Part shown: in pieces, positions 1 to 13,021 of the stretch | Numbering within the stretch: position 1 is the stretch's first letter | Layout of the letters: the number at the start of each line of letters is the position of its first letter | Origin: Nilaparvata lugens | Taxonomy: Eukaryota; Arthropoda; Insecta; Hemiptera; Delphacidae | Reading direction: 5' to 3' | DNA: 64,000 bases | Assembly (NCBI RefSeq): GCF_014356525.2 | Contig: NC_052509.1 | Coordinates: 31,317,398 to 31,381,397, forward strand | Position numbers and translations under genes: made by a program | The notes under the pieces: model-generated | Told to the model about the DNA's origin: nothing | Databases searched by the model: none | Seen by the model: the letters and a program-made list of their open reading frames with translations, nothing else

Positions 1-94
1 TATTCAAAAAAGATATACTGTAGAACTGTTTACAGTGTTGTTCTGAAGTAAAAGACAAATTATCATTTCAAATAGTTAGATAGTGCTAAATTGC

Positions 95-180
95 CTCAGG
101 CCCAGCCCCAGGGGTAGGTGGACCGGGCGGCCGCCCAGGGCGGCAGATTTTGGGGGCGGCAAATTTTAAGGAACGGAAAA
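95..180. mobile_element. G/C-rich transposon-end fragment (hAT-like)
   Basis: A short G/C-rich island in AT-rich surroundings. It starts near CAGGGGTAGG and continues into repeated GGGCGGC blocks followed by A/T-rich sequence. A terminus beginning CAGGGGT is typical of hAT TIRs. No partner TIR was found, so this is a solo end or fragment. Assignment is inference. Confidence 0.3.
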
Positions 181-276
181 TTTTAAAATACAAATAAATA
201 ATGAATTCATAATATCAAATGTGAATAGTGAAATTATATGAGAAGCTTTTCCAACCTCGAGATAATGAACAAATGA

Positions 277-2440
277 GTGGTCAACAATGATCAACAATGT
301 CCCAGGAACGGGAAAATGAAAATAGTTGTGAATAATCATCAAGGCGCAAAGAAACCAAGAAAAACAAAACTAAAAAACTGGTACACACCACAATTAGCGA
401 AAATGAAAAGCACAGTATTGTTATATTTAAATATTTCAAGGAGAGTTAATACTGATGAAGCTGGGTAGGCATATTTAGATATTAGAAGATCATATAAGCA
501 GTTGATTAATAGAGCTAAGAAAACATATAACATTTCTAGAATTGAGTCTACTAGTAATAAGTGCAAAGTCGCATGGAGAATAATAAAATCTGTTCAGGAA
601 GAGGCTCGAAAAGATCCAATTCCATTCACACCCAATGAAATGAATAGATTTTTCTTGGACGCAGTGATGGATGTTCATGATAAGATTGACCAGCCCAATT
701 TAACGGCAATTAATTTATTGGAGCGAAACTTCAATTTCCCTCTTAACCAGGATAAGCCCAAATTCTCATTTCACAAAGTCTCCACACGTGAAGTGCTTGA
801 TATAGTACTTAGTTTCAAAGCTTCATCCAGTGTTGATATTTACGGCTTTTCAAGTAATCTATTGAAGAAAATTATTCATAATATTATAAATCCATTCACA
901 TATTGTATAAATAGATGCCTGAGAGATGGAGTTTTTCCTGAAGTGCTAAAAGTTTCCAGAATTGTACCTGTCTATAAGAAGGGGCCTGAAGATATTCCAC
1001 GTAGCTATCGTCCCATCTCATTGATGCCATGTTTTTCAAAAGTTCTTGAGACCATAATGCATAGGCAGTTATATGAATATCTTCAAGAGCACAATATTAT
1101 AAGTAATGCTCAGAATGGATTTGATAAGGGTAGGCCAACTACTGGAGCCATGGATGCTCTAGTCAAGAATATTCTGAGCGCTTTTGAAAATAAAGAGTAT
1201 GCTCAGGTGACCTTTTGTGACCTGAACAAAGCTTTTGATTGTGTTGTGCACTCTCTCTTACTGGATAAATTGACATTCATGGCGTTTGTGGAGTAGATCT
1301 TAGCTTATTTAAAACTTATCTTGTGGGACGTAGACAAATGGTGTGTATTGGAGATAAGAGATCAGATGTAAAATTCGGTGTCCCACAGGGATCAGTTCTC
1401 GGGCCATTGCTTCTTATTCTTATGATAAATGACCTTCCTGCTGTTCTAAATTGCCGATCAATACTGTATGCTGATGACACAACATTTATCAATAAATGTA
1501 CTGACCATCAAAATCTTAAAAATCTAACTGAGACCACTCTGATGCAAGCAGCGACATGGTTTAGGGCTAACGGCTTCATGCTCAACGAGAATAAAACACA
1601 GACTATGAACTTCACCCTTAGAGGTAGCATAGATTGTGTGGATGCAATAAGCGATGTAGAATTTCTGGGGATATTCATTGACAGATATTTGACTTGGGAA
1701 GCTCATATTAATTATATATCAAGCAAACTTTCAAGAGTGATTCATCTGATCAAACAACTGAAAAATCATGTTCCAGATAACTATTTGAGATCGATATATT
1801 TTGCCTTTTTTCAGAGTATTGCAACATATGGCATACTACTGTGGGGAAATAGTAGTCATGCAGAAAATATTTTATTATTGCAAAAGAAGGTGTTCAGGGT
1901 TTTAACTGATTCTCATACACTAGCACAGTGTAAGCCTCTTTTCGTCCAGCTTAGAATAATGACAATACAATATAAACTGTATCGTTGCATGTTAGAAAAA
2001 ACTCATCCAATTTAAAATTAAGGCATGAAACCCATAGCTATAACACAAGAAATTGTCATAGGATTGATATTCCCTATCATAGGTTATCCAAAACAGCCAA
2101 AAGTTATGATACATTTGGTATTAAAATTTGCAATAAATTACCTACAGATTTAATATTAGAGACAGAAAAGAAATTAAGGACGAGATTATTGAATTGGCTT
2201 GTGATAAATCCTTTTTATAGTGTTGAAGAGTTCTTTGAGAGTGAAATAATTTGTTGTTTAAAGTTAAGAGGTTTCTATTTGTATTTATATATTGTTCTAA
2301 AGGCTCAAGTTGTGCTGTAAGGAATATGTTTTGTTCATTCAAATGAATATTATTAATGTATTTGAAAAATCCAATTTGACTTACAGTTTACTTAGGTACT
2401 GTATTATTTTTAAGACTCAGTAATGTAATTTTGTATGTAC
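277..2440 (+). pseudogene. Non-LTR retrotransposon (Jockey/CR1-type), linker-RT-C-terminus, decayed
   Basis: Remains of a LINE pol ORF. Seen directly: a linker region (WYTPQLAKMK, then RSYKQLINRAKKTYN) interrupted by an in-frame TAG at 466-468. The reverse transcriptase follows with SYRPISLMPCFSK, the first catalytic block FCDLNKAFDCV near 1213-1245, GVPQGSVLGPL near 1377-1410, and the catalytic YADD at about 1466-1477. The C-terminal tail carries YNTRN and CNKLP blocks (1985-2250). Reading-frame breaks lie near 1277 and near 2000, so no intact protein is made. The APE endonuclease half is missing, so the copy is 5'-truncated. The active copy would reverse-transcribe its own RNA at a nicked target. 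The C-terminal YNTR...NKLP pattern is typical of CR1/Jockey-like clades; the exact clade is not settled. The 3' limit is approximate. Confidence 0.85.
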
Positions 2441-3004
2441 AGTTGCTGTAAAATTTGATTTTATCTTTTGTCTTACTGTATTCAATATTTGACTTTGCCT
2501 ATTGTTCTAAGAAATTAACGGCAATGAAATCATATTTATTTATTCATTATTTAAGTATCCCATCTAATTGTTATTCCGGGTTCCACCCCTTCCTAGAGCG
2601 ATCGCCTAACTATTGTGTCAGTGTGTCTCCGCTGTGATGCGATTGCGCCATTCGCACCACAGAGTCTCAGTAAACTCTAATTAATAATTATGTACTAGGA
2701 GTCCCAAGTGTAAATATTCCACATTTTAAAATTATTTTTGTTTCATAAACATAAAAGGCGAAAGCAAATTTTTCTGTCCGATCACTGATTTTGGCGGAAA
2801 TAGCTAAAAACTGGAAAATTAACCGAAAATGCAAGGTTTTTGGGTCATTCTGTATATAGCACAAGAGAATTTTGCATGAAGAATTTGGTTCTGGACTTCT
2901 CTCATGTATCCAAATGATATATAAAAAAATCGGAATCACAATGTAAATTGCAAGCACCAGTGTATATAGTGACTGGACTAGTAACACAAAATATAAAAAA
3001 ACAA

Positions 3005-3649
3005 GCTGCGTGCAAAGGCTAAAAATAAACTTTCTTCTGGTTATATTTTTCAAAGTTTTTCGATTTGTATAAATTATCGAACTATCAAAATGAAAAAGTT
3101 TTCCTAGGAAAGCATTTTTCCCAATCATTACTTTTTCAGGCATGAGCTCCTAAAGTTTAAATTTTTGGGATACAACATTTCAAATTCGGTATGAGATAAA
3201 TCCATGAAATTCAAAGGATAAATTCTTCATGGTATTGTTGATTGAATAAAACAAACATTTTCTGAAAATATTAATTTTTGAGAAAGTTATTCAATTTACT
3301 AAAAATGACCAAAAATAACGTTTAGTTGATTTTTTCTTTGTAAATTGAATAACTTTTTCAAAATTAATATTTTCAGAAAATTTTTCAAAATTTTCTCGTT
3401 TTATTCAATCAACGACACCATGAAGAACTTATCCTTCAAATCTCATGAATTTATTTCTCACTGAATTTAAAATGTCCCAAAAATTTGAACTTTTTCTGTC
3501 CCAAAAAATTTGAACTTTAGGCGCTCATATCATCGGAAAAAATGTTTTTCTAAGAAAACTTCTCCATTTTGATAGCGTGATAATATACAAATAGATTAAC
3601 TTTGAAAAATAGCACCAGTGGAAAGTTTATTTTTAGCCTTTGCACAGCA
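3005..3649. repeat. Long inverted repeat (foldback), arms about 300 bp
   Basis: The block starting GCAAAGGCTAAAAATAAACT near 3010 is matched in reverse complement by the block ending TTTAGCCTTTGCACAGC near 3649. Symmetry continues inward (ATTAATTTTTGAGAAAGTTA against AACTTTTTCAAAATTAATAT) to a centre near 3310. The arms are diverged but clearly homologous. No ORF of interest lies inside. It is most likely a foldback or MITE-type element. Confidence 0.7.
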
Positions 3650-3680
3650 TTAAGATGTAGACTGCAACAGAGTATTAATC

Positions 3681-3916
3681 CGGCTCCAGACATGCATCAT
3701 TCGGCAAACACCGAGCAGCGACTCGCCGAATCGCTAGTAGTGTGGATGGATGTTTGTCTATTCAGCAAGCAGCGAAAATTCGTGCTCATTGTTTCAGCCG
3801 GCTCCAGTCATGCGGCATTCGGCGAACACCTGGCATACTCGCCGAATCACGAATAGTGTGGATGGATGTAGGGTATTCGGCAAGCAGTGAACATTCGTGC
3901 TCGTTGTTTTCCCGGT
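3681..3916. repeat. Two tandem copies of a 118-bp unit
   Basis: The sequence CGGCTCCAG(A/T)CATGC starts at 3681 and again at 3799. Both units continue through ATTCGGC(A/G)AACACC, CTCGCCGAATC and GTGTGGATGGATGT to GTGCTC(A/G)TTGTTT. The units are diverged, so the duplication is old. It lies just outside the inverted repeat at 3005-3649 and may be part of the same composite element. The short ORFs here are frames through the repeat. Confidence 0.7.
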
Positions 3917-4131
3917 CGGTGTGGGACTTTTGAACACATCAAAGTGGACGAATGTTCATGGAAATGTACATACCATATGTTAATATAGAACTATAATCTA
4001 GAGATACTACCTCTCCGAAGCTGATGGTTAAAATTGATAACTAAATTAATACCCAGTACAATTTTGTAATGTTGGCATTAAGTAGAGGAAGGTTTCTAAA
4101 CAAGATTTGAGTTCTGTCACTTTATTATCAT

Positions 4132-4403
4132 GGACGTACAAGGAAAATGCACTAGCCTAAGTGCAATTTTTCCAAACTTTGATTTTTCATTATTTTTTAA
4201 TTAATTCTATAAACTATGAATATTGAATCATATCAAATCAAATAATCAATTATCAAACAAATGAAGAATATGTCATTTCTTGCAGTATGGTTTTATTTTG
4301 TGAAAAACCACTATAAGGAAATCATGATTGATGTTAGAAATTAGAAATTGATTTCCTGAGAAATTTACTTTTATGGACTAAGTGGATTTTCCTTGTACGC
4401 CCA
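4132..4403. mobile_element. MITE, about 270 bp, with about 20-bp TIRs
   Basis: The left end GGACGTACAAGGAAAATGCA at 4132 is mirrored by GTGGATTTTCCTTGTACGCC ending near 4402. The interior is AT-rich and noncoding. Size and structure fit a non-autonomous DNA transposon. The target-site duplication and superfamily were not determined. Confidence 0.6.
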
Positions 4404-5640
4404 CGTATGTTAGTACCAAGTTGAAGAAATTATCTATATTATAATAAAGAAAAAACTGGCTTATACACGTACATCACTATTATTTTTTGAATAATCTTCA
4501 TTTTTAGTAGAATATTAAAGATTGATGGTATGGGTGGGGATGAAGCCCTGCCAGCCACTAGTAGTCGGCGCCTATGATCATTGTAATTTCTCGCTATTCA
4601 CTACATCTGTATCAGCAATACAAATGAACTATTCACTGCACCAGAGAGTGCAGTATACATTCTATAATACAGTATACATTACATTCTATCCTCACTGTAC
4701 TGCACTCCATAAGTCGAGACGATCTACAATGTGAACATACATGCGCGTGTGAGAGTCGAATTCTCGGAAGGCTTGATGCTGACACGTTCTAGCAAAAATC
4801 TCTTTATTCTCATCCACCACTTTATACTTGAGAAATTAAAATTTAGAAGAATTTCATACAGTTAAACTTTCAAAATTCTTATTATTTTTCTCACTCACCT
4901 GAGTGAATGAAATATATTGGTAGATGTAGAATGAATATTGAAGAGAACGTTTTGATGATGAAGCAATTCATTGATTATAATTATTATTCATGATGTCCTT
5001 AGAATGTGTAACGTTAATGATCTGCTCTGTTTTTCGTCATGTTAAGTATTGAAAATGGAAAAGAGAGAAGAAAACATATTCATGGAGAAGGAGAAATGAA
5101 TCAGACGAAAAGGTATTGGGACAAATAGTAAATAGATGCATAGAAATAGTCAATTGAATGGGGATAGAAAAACTGATCAAAAATAGTGAAACATATTAAG
5201 CCTGGTATACAAAAAGAGGTAATTAACAAAGCATGAGAATAATACAGAATAATACCAAGCTAGCTTGTACGGGTGAAGAAAAAAAGGTGGAAGAGGAGAA
5301 CAAGAGAAGAGGAAGGCAGGAAACAGAAGAAGAGACATGAGGAGGGAAAGAGATGACACCGAAAAACCGAAGGGAAGAAGAACAATAAAAGAGGATCAGA
5401 AGAAGAAGGATGATGAGAAAATGGAATGATAAGGAAGAAGAAAAAGAGAGGAAGAGTGCACTTCTCTGAACAAAAATTGTGAGGATTATGTAATAGGATA
5501 CAACATAATAAGTTCAGATAAACACTCTCAATTTGTAATCTTCCAAATGTACTCACAATAAGAAAATTTGAATTGATAATCAATCTGTCTAATTCAGTAA
5601 TTAATGGAGTAAATAAGAGTGTAATATAATAGCCCGAGTA
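4404..5640. other. No gene seen; purine-rich tract at 5270-5450
   Basis: AT-rich sequence without a recognisable gene. From about 5273 to 5450 the + strand is almost purely A/G (GAAGAAGA-type runs). The two minus-strand ORFs over it (5177-5359, 5260-5583) are low-complexity Ser/Leu/Phe/Pro translations and are not believed. Confidence 0.6.
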
Positions 5641-7890
5641 TAATAGCCCGCCGACTTACCTTCACGGTCGACAGTTAAGGGTGCAGGTACACACTGTGCG
5701 TTTTTAAAAAGACTTTATTCAGGCCGAGCCTGTACACTACAACTACATAATACAGAATATTGCTTAAGACTACTTCACATTGATTCTAATACCGTATTTA
5801 TATGAAACAGTTACAGTTTATATGAGTCGGAGCTTCATTTCTAAAGACAGATTGTGGGATTTGAAGAGTGAGCTCATTTTAACAAACACTGAATGGGCTT
5901 TTTCGACGCGACACCAGATATCTTGAGAGTTATCCCACTTCTCATTAATCCTAGATAAGTGTACTGCTTCACTCTTTCTACCCTATCTTGATCGATGTAA
6001 AGGCTGGCACCAGCAATGTTCTCTTTACTCACTATCAGAAGTTTTGTTTTCTTTGTGTTTATTTCTAAACCATACTGTGGCTTATTCTTGTTACACTGTC
6101 CATCAACTGTTGTAATCCTTCAAGACTATCTGTAAATATGATGGTATCATCCGCATATCGTATATTATTTAGATTTGCACCATTTATCATGATTCCTTCT
6201 TCTATATCATTGAGTGCTTCTCGAAAAATAAACTCAGAGTACAACTAAAACAAAATAGGAGACAAAACACAACCCTGACCCACCACTCTCAATATTTTCA
6301 CTTCATCAGTGTGGCTGCCATCAACTCTCAAAACTGCTGTCTGATTCCAGTACAAGTTTGCGATCATATTCAAGTATTTGTGATTCATTCCTATTGCCTT
6401 GAGTATGTCAATCATTTTAACATGTTGAACCCTGTCAAAAGCCTTCTCATAATCAATCAAGCACGCAAATACATCACAACTGACATCTCTGCACCTTTGG
6501 AACAATACTTGAACGCTAAATAGAGCCGCTCTTGTTCCAAAAGCATTCACAAACTCAAATTTGTTTAGTGAAATCTGCTTTTGCTTTTCACAAAGCCTAT
6601 ATATCTTCCTATGAATTATTCTGAGGAATATCTTCAAGAGGTGGCTCATCAAACCGATAGTCCTGAAGTCACCACAGGTTTTAGAACTTGCTTTTTCAGG
6701 AAGTGTGACGAACTCTGATTTCAACCAATCTCCTGGAATTACTCCTGATGAGTAAATATTATTGAATATTCCAGTCAGCCATTAAATACCATCTTCATTC
6801 AACAATTTTAAGAATTCAGCTTCTATTTGGTCTGGTCCAGCTGACTTTCGGAGCTTCATATGTGAAATGGCTGCTTATACTTCCTCAACAAGGATTTCTG
6901 GCCCTTCTCCTAAAAATGTAACATGTTCTTCTCTAACATCATGGAAAAGTTTCTCTGAATATGATTTCCATAGCTCCTCCTTCTTATCAGTATCAATGAT
7001 GGTAACTCCTGATTTATTTATCAGAACTTTACAATTCTTTTTATTGTATTTTCCTATTACTTCGCGGACTTTCTTGTAAACGTTCAAATCATCATGCTTG
7101 CTTTGATGATATTTGATATCACAGCATTTTCCTAGTAGTTCCCTCTCTTTTGCCATCCTAATTTCCTTCCTTATAATGTACTGTATTCGTTTATATTCTG
7201 TCGCATTTCCTTTATTCAATCTTCTTTTCTCCATCAAGTCCAACATTTCTGTTGTCATCCAAGATTTCTTCTTGATTATTTCTGGCTTGAATAGCTCCTC
7301 CTTAACAGATTCTACAGCTTTCTGAATTTTTTTGAGTTCCGTATAAACATTATCACAATCATTTTGTTGGATTTGTGCATGGAGCAATTTTGATGCTGCT
7401 TCCTTAACGAATGCGACATTCAATTTTTGTGAGTCATAGTTCAGCATTCTCTTTCTTTGGACCTTTTAAATTTCAATTTGAATATACCTATCAAGGGACA
7501 ATGATCAGATCCTATGTCAGCTCCTGGATAAGTTTTGAGGGACAGGCAACTATTTCTGAACCTCTTATTAAGTAACAGGTAGTCAATTTGATTTCTGGCC
7601 ACGTTTCCCGGTTTATCCATAGGTGACTTCCAGGTATACAATCCCCTTGATGGAAGTTTAAACCAAATGTTAATCACTACAAAATTGTTTGATGAAGCAA
7701 ACTCCTCAAGTATATCACCTCTTTTGTTTCTGTCCCCCAATCCAAATGGTCCAACAACATCTGACGTACGACCTTCTCCTAATTTCGAATTAAATTCACA
7801 ATATTAATTTCATGTTTCCTCAGCCCTTGTAATATGTTATTGATTGTTGTGTACATATTTTCCACTTCCTCATCTTCTTTATCGAGAAGA
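5640..7890 (-). pseudogene. RTE-like non-LTR retrotransposon (APE endonuclease + RT), decayed
   Basis: A minus-strand LINE. From its 5' side, the endonuclease C-terminal half covers about 7890-7441. It includes GDRNKRGDILEEFA, YTWKSP, QIDYLLLNKRF and the catalytic-site block GSDHCPLI typical of APE-type retrotransposon nucleases. A linker rich in K/E follows (7447-6875, with KKSWMTTEMLDLMEKRR). The RT follows (6724-6245), with LIDYEKAFDRV and GQGCVLSPILF. After an in-frame stop at about 6245-6243 the reading continues, and the catalytic YADD is readable at about 6158-6147. Stops and frameshifts make it inactive. The EN resembles the craniofacial-development-protein-2-like nucleases of RTE elements (family knowledge). 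The element is 5'-truncated; the 3' limit near 5640-5720 is approximate. Confidence 0.85.
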
Positions 7891-8612
7891 TTTAATAAAT
7901 ATATATTTGATAGCTGTGAAATTTATCATGATATGATGAAATTTTATAATAAAATTCAAAGCTATCAAATATATATTAAATGTTCAATAAAAATGAAAAA
8001 TAAATTCCATTCAAGTTCAATTCTACAATTCCTTCCTCCAATTTTAGTCTAATTCTTCTTTGATTTCTAATTTTGAATCCCCTCTTCTCTATCAATTCAT
8101 AAGCTACACCTTTCCTTATTCATAACCCACTCAAATCTTAAATCTCCCATTTGTCACCGCCCCCTAAATACCCCATAATGTCCCCTGAATCTGTACCCTT
8201 TTTCTCTGCATCCGTCTGCACCGCGTAATCTGTGGTCCCTGCTGCTACAATTGACTCTCCATGCGTACTCTGTGGTCACGACCGTTAGATTTAAAACTGT
8301 ACCACACACTGCTTGTTCGGTTGAGGAAAATTTATGTTACAAATGTAAGTTTTTAAGTGTTTTCAATCTATTTATGTCTTGTGTCTCCTGTTTTAATTTA
8401 TATTACAAACTTTAAAGTGTCTTCTGTTATGTGCTATATATATATATTTATATATCGGCTCTTGAAGATTTCACTTGACAGTCATAACTTTATTTCAATA
8501 TTATTTTATTTAAATAATAATTTTAAACCAGTTGAAATACACTTGTTTGAATGAAAGAAATTGAGATCTTAGAGATAGCATTTTCTTAGCTAGGATATAG
8601 AGATTTTATTCT
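7891..8612. other. No gene seen
   Basis: AT-rich sequence with a short inverted repeat around 7890-7975 (TTAATAAATATATATTTGAT against TATCAAATATATATTAAA), which can form a hairpin. No coding signal or tRNA-like segment is recognised. Confidence 0.5.
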
Positions 8613-9304
8613 GTGAGGCCAGGGGTGCCTACAAGGGGGGGGGTATGGCGCAATTTGCGCCATCAACATTTTTGGGGGGGGGGGCATGATTTTTTTTATA
8701 TTTTATGTCAACATTTTGAATCATGGCTGAAAAATCAAGGTATTAAATAGAGATATCCCAATGTAGATCATTTTAATACTTTTTCCCACCTTCACAATGT
8801 TATATTTTGCAAAGTTTAACTCAATATGAAGCATAAAAAATACAATTGATAATATGTTGTATGCAGGAATTTTAGTAATTTTAAGCCTATGAGTTTGAAG
8901 GTAAATCTTTGACAAAAATAAATTATAACTTCATCATCCACTATTATTCTGATTTCCTTTGCTTAATTTCAATTTTTAATGGTCCTGTGTTTGAGTTTTC
9001 TTGCTGTTGCAACCTAATTTTCTTAAAAGCACACTGATAAGTTAAATTGTAATGTACATTTTATTCTTATAATTATTTTAATTTGGAAGGCGTTTCATGA
9101 TGATATTAATGTCTCTGAAATGGGAATGAATTATAAACAACATCGCAAACTCTAGTGAATTTGACAGAAGAAAAAACTTAAAATGAAATAACTAAGAAAA
9201 AATATCAAATGAAGCCAATTTCAATCTTTCAAATTTACACCCTATTTAGCACACAGTGATCAAGTAATTATTGTAATGCTTCATTACTTTTTTCTGTTTC
9301 GTAT

Positions 9305-11065
9305 ATTCCAGTCAAATTCATATAGACCGGTCGTTTTTCAGGAAACAGGCCGAAAGAATTTTTCGCGACGGTTCTATATGTATTTTGGGGCGCTGAATGC
9401 TAATCTGAAATTTGCTGACATGCCAGAGGGCGGCTTCATCCCCCAAAACTCCCAAAAAACCCCAAAATTTTGGACTTTTTTCAAGTTTTCCATTTAATCT
9501 TGAGAACCTTCAACTTTTCGAGAAAAGGCATTCATAAAAAGCATGTTTTTCATAGATAAATAAATGAATAAAATATTAAAGATAATAGAATTTCCAATAA
9601 ATTGAGTGGTCGTGCAGGACTCTACGATTTTTGATTCTGGAGCTAAGAGTTTTCAAAAAAGGGGTATTTTTAAGGGGTTTTCAAAATTATGCAAACCTAC
9701 CACTTCTACCCTATACAACTAGGATCTTTTTCTAGTAATGATAAAAAGCCACACATCAAGTGAATCAACAATATTAATTCTGAACAGAATTCCTTAGGTT
9801 AGGTTTTGAATTTAGTAGTGGTGGGAGGGGGAATACACCCAAAAATAGAAAATCATGTCCTACAGCCAAAATTAAAATTATCATTATAATACCTTTTCAT
9901 GGCCTTCCTAACAAAAAAGAAACATATTTCGGTTGAAATCACCTTACGAGGGTTATGTTCTATGAGAATCACTAGTTAGATTTCAGTATTTCCTAGTGGG
10001 GGGCACACATAAGGATACGTCCAGGATTGAAACTTCAAACACTTATAACTTTTGACTGAATGATCACATCTCCTCGTACTACAGCTCGTTCATATCAGCT
10101 CGTCAAGGCGGTTGAAAATCATGTATCATCTCACTACAATTTGTTTAAAAAATAGGGAATTCCTCCTTTAGTGTGTTTTAGCCCATATTTCAATGCATAG
10201 AAAAATGACCGATTTCTATATTCAAAACTGTGTGTCTCGGTAACTCAGAATGATACTTGGTCTTGATTTAAAGAAAATTATCTCCTCTCTTATGTGAGGT
10301 GAATGATTTTTGTAAAAATATAATCGTGAAGTAAGATACTTTTGATTCAAAAAACTAAGAAATTTGCGATTTTTTCTTAATTTTCACAGTCTCGACAGTT
10401 TTTCGATATAAACATTGATGCAAGATCAATTAAGTCAACTCAGCTTATAGAGCATGAAATTTTTCTCTCATTTAAGACCAATCGCAAGTTTCTATCATGT
10501 ATTATACTCATTTTAGAGACTCTTCAATAACAGTAAAATCGCAAGAAGAGTGAGAAAATAAAAAGCATCATTCAATTGGCTGTAACTTTTTAACGGTATT
10601 GAAAACAGAAGTATAATTCATGGGAGTGAAAAGAGAAGAAAATTCATCACAAACTCGACTACTTTCTGGATTTTTATCTGAAGTGTTCCACAAGATACGC
10701 AACGTTGCACATGCGGAACTGTGGAAATAGGGGAAATATCACAAATTTCTCGCACATTCAAAGTTGTGTATCTTGTGGAAAACTTTAGATAAAAAATCCA
10801 AAAAGTAGTCCTGCGCGACCAGTCAATTCACTGGAAATTTTATTATCTTTGATATTATATAGAGAATGCTATTTTCGATGAATTCAAGGATCTCGAGATT
10901 AAATGGTAAACTTGAAAAAAGTCAAAAATGTTGGGGGTGAAGTCGCCCTCTGGCGTGTTAGCAAATTTCAGATTAGAATTTAGCGCCCCAAAATACAGAT
11001 AGAACCATCGAAAAAAATTCTTTCGGGGCTGTTTCCTGAAAAACGACCATTTGACTGGACTATAA
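9305..11065. mobile_element. Foldback element with about 340-bp inverted arms
   Basis: The left arm begins near TTCCAGTCAAATTC (9307) and contains GGTCGTTTTTCAGGAAACAG. The right arm ends with its mirror CTGAAAAACGACCATTTGAC (to about 11065). Symmetry continues through TTTTGGGGCGCT, GCCAGAGGGCGGCTTCA and GGTCGTGCAGGACT, reaching about 9640 and about 10800. The interior (9640-10800) has no ORF. The arms are diverged and the target-site duplication is unclear. It lies inside the hAT-like TIR pair. Confidence 0.7.
10668..10808. repeat. Internal hairpin in the foldback element
   Basis: TTTCTGGATTTTTATCTGAA near 10671 and GTTCCACAAGATACGCAACG are mirrored by TGTGTATCTTGTGGAAAACT and AGATAAAAAATCCAAAAAGT ending near 10808. 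This is an imperfect inverted repeat with about 50-bp arms and a loop of about 35 bp. It abuts the right long arm. Confidence 0.6.
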
Positions 11066-11072
11066 GTTGTTA

Positions 11073-11804
11073 TCCTATTATATTAAGCGAGCAATTTCTG
11101 TTTATCTGTTAATATTTTTCTATTTTTATATCTGGCTATCTGGTTATATGATTATTTATGTTCAACTGATCTCGGAAACGGCTCTTACGATTTTCACGAA
11201 ATTTGGAATATAGTAGGTTTATGATATCAAAATTCGATTGCACTAGGTCTCATCCCTGAGAAACTCCCTGAAGGACATGAAAAGGATAATTTATCCTTGG
11301 AAAAACAGATGATGATTCCGTCGTCTGTCGATAACAGAAGATGCGTGTGCCATTGTGGGAGATCAGCTGTGTAATCAATTAGCTTATCGTATCTCGCGAG
11401 AAATCTAGAAATTTTAATTGACTCGATCAAAATACAGTAATCTGATTTGTTGACATGAGATGGTATATATCATAATATTCAAAGTTAATTATTATTTTAC
11501 AGTTCTAAGTGATTAGTGAGTGTTATTTTGTTATTCAATTTGGTATGTAAACAATCTAAATTAGAACTTTTATGTTTTCAAATATTTGGACTGAAAATTT
11601 CACTTGAATTCAAGTGTATGAAACATAACCTACTTTTTGGAATATTAAATATTCCAACAATAAATTTTATAGTGTATAAATCAAAATTCGGGGAAGAAAA
11701 AGTTTTGAGCTGTGCCTGTTAGTCCTTCCCCAATCATTTCAAAGTATTGAGTTCTGTTTATCAATGAATAAATAACGAGCAAAGCTTGGTGCCCCGATAT
11801 TTGG
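11073..11804 (+). mobile_element. Repeat family A copy 1 (TCCTAT...CCCCGATATT)
   Basis: Starts TCCTATTATATTAAGCGAGC and ends with AGCAAAGCTTGGTGCCCCGA. The 5' block contains GATCTCGGAAACGGCTCT and CACTAGGTCTCATCCCTGAG. The same block order recurs at 43885-45172, 53464-54021 and 55005-55563. Three things hint at a Helitron/Helentron-like non-autonomous element: the 5' end starts with TC after an A, there are no TIRs, and a GAGC...GCTC hairpin lies near the 3' end. A CTRR end is not seen, so the class stays open. No coding capacity. Confidence 0.6.
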
Positions 11805-11973
11805 TATTAATAGATAGAATTTACAAAATGTACTTGTTCAGATGATATCTTTATTCCAAAAGCCAAACCATTTAAAGATACATTTTGTTCGATTTGTGTT
11901 ATTCACTCCCGTAATGTTAAAAAGTAAATACTACCAACACAACATCAGTGACAACCTGTTCCAATTTATGATT

Positions 11974-12581
11974 AATATCGGGGCACCGAGCTCCGCTCTG
12001 GAGTACCTACAAAAGCATATAAAAATTATAACAGAAGAAGAAATTATAATGAATATTCATAGTTCATACAGAAAAGTTCTATCTAATCACAGTGGATTGA
12101 GATTAATTCTCAGAGGAATGCAAAAATTTCTCTCACAAAAGCATGTTAAATTTCAATCCTGATTAACTCCACGTGAACCAAATCACAGAAGACCATCTCA
12201 AAAAGATAGCTTATCTGATTGGTTCTACTGGAATTAATCAGGATTAAAATTTTACCGGCTTTTGTACACCTGCCACTGACTACCTGATTGAATTAGGTGA
12301 AAAAGTTCAACAGCTGAGTCATAATTTTGTCGCTCACTCACTTCCATCATCAAAAGACGACAAATTTATCAGCTGTTTTTCCAAGGATGAATTAATTCTT
12401 TTAATGTCCTTCAGCGAGTTTCCCCAGCGGAGAGAACCAGTGCAATCGAATTTTTATATTATTAACCTACTATGTTCTGAATTTCGTGAGAATTGTTAGA
12501 GCCGTTTTCGAGATCCGGTGAAATACAAACATATAAACATTTGAACATCTAAACACAAATTGCTCGTTCAATAGTATAGGA
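11974..12581 (-). mobile_element. Repeat family A copy 2, inverted relative to copy 1
   Basis: The reverse complement starts TCCTATACTATTGAACGAGC (12581 downward) and ends near 11974 at the complement of GTGCCCCGATATT. With copy 1 it forms a tail-to-tail pair separated by about 170 bp. It carries an internal palindromic MITE at 12134-12272. Small ORFs across it (such as 11842-12162) are incidental. Confidence 0.6.
12134..12272. mobile_element. Palindromic MITE (ACAAAAGCCGG-type TIR)
   Basis: ACAAAAGC...TTAAATTTCAATCCTGATTA on the left mirrors AATCAGGATTAAAATTTTAC and CCGGCTTTTGT on the right. The same element, with TIRs near CGGTTG(T/C)ACAAAAGCCGG, recurs at 24117-24265 and 44868-45010, and in partial form within 53755-53865 and 55295-55405. 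Its presence within family A copies shows that it was part of the family A source, or inserted before that source spread. Confidence 0.6.
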
Positions 12582-13021
12582 TTTAGAATACCTAAACTTG
12601 CCGACATTATATATTGTATGAATAAAATCGTTCCAAATTTGTATGAATGTTCACCAAAATTGCTATGCAATATTCTTTTGCAATAAAAGAATATCAATCA
12701 TATTATTATTCGACTTTTTATAAGTAACCTTTACATTTAAAAAGCAAAGCCTCCCTTACTTATCTTTTAATATCCTATAAAATATTTGTCATGTAGTTTT
12801 TCCTGATGTAATGTAGTACTTTTTAGTCCTCCCGAACAAGAACGGGTGCACTGCTAGTCTCAAAAATAATATCAAAAAGATACTCCATTTCTATTTTAAA
12901 AAGATAAGAGTCGATGGTATATATTTTTACAATATTATGAAAACAGAAAGAATTCCTCACAAGAACAAAGGTAAATAATGTCCTTTGGTAGATTATAATG
13001 TAGAGTTAGAATTGGGGTACT

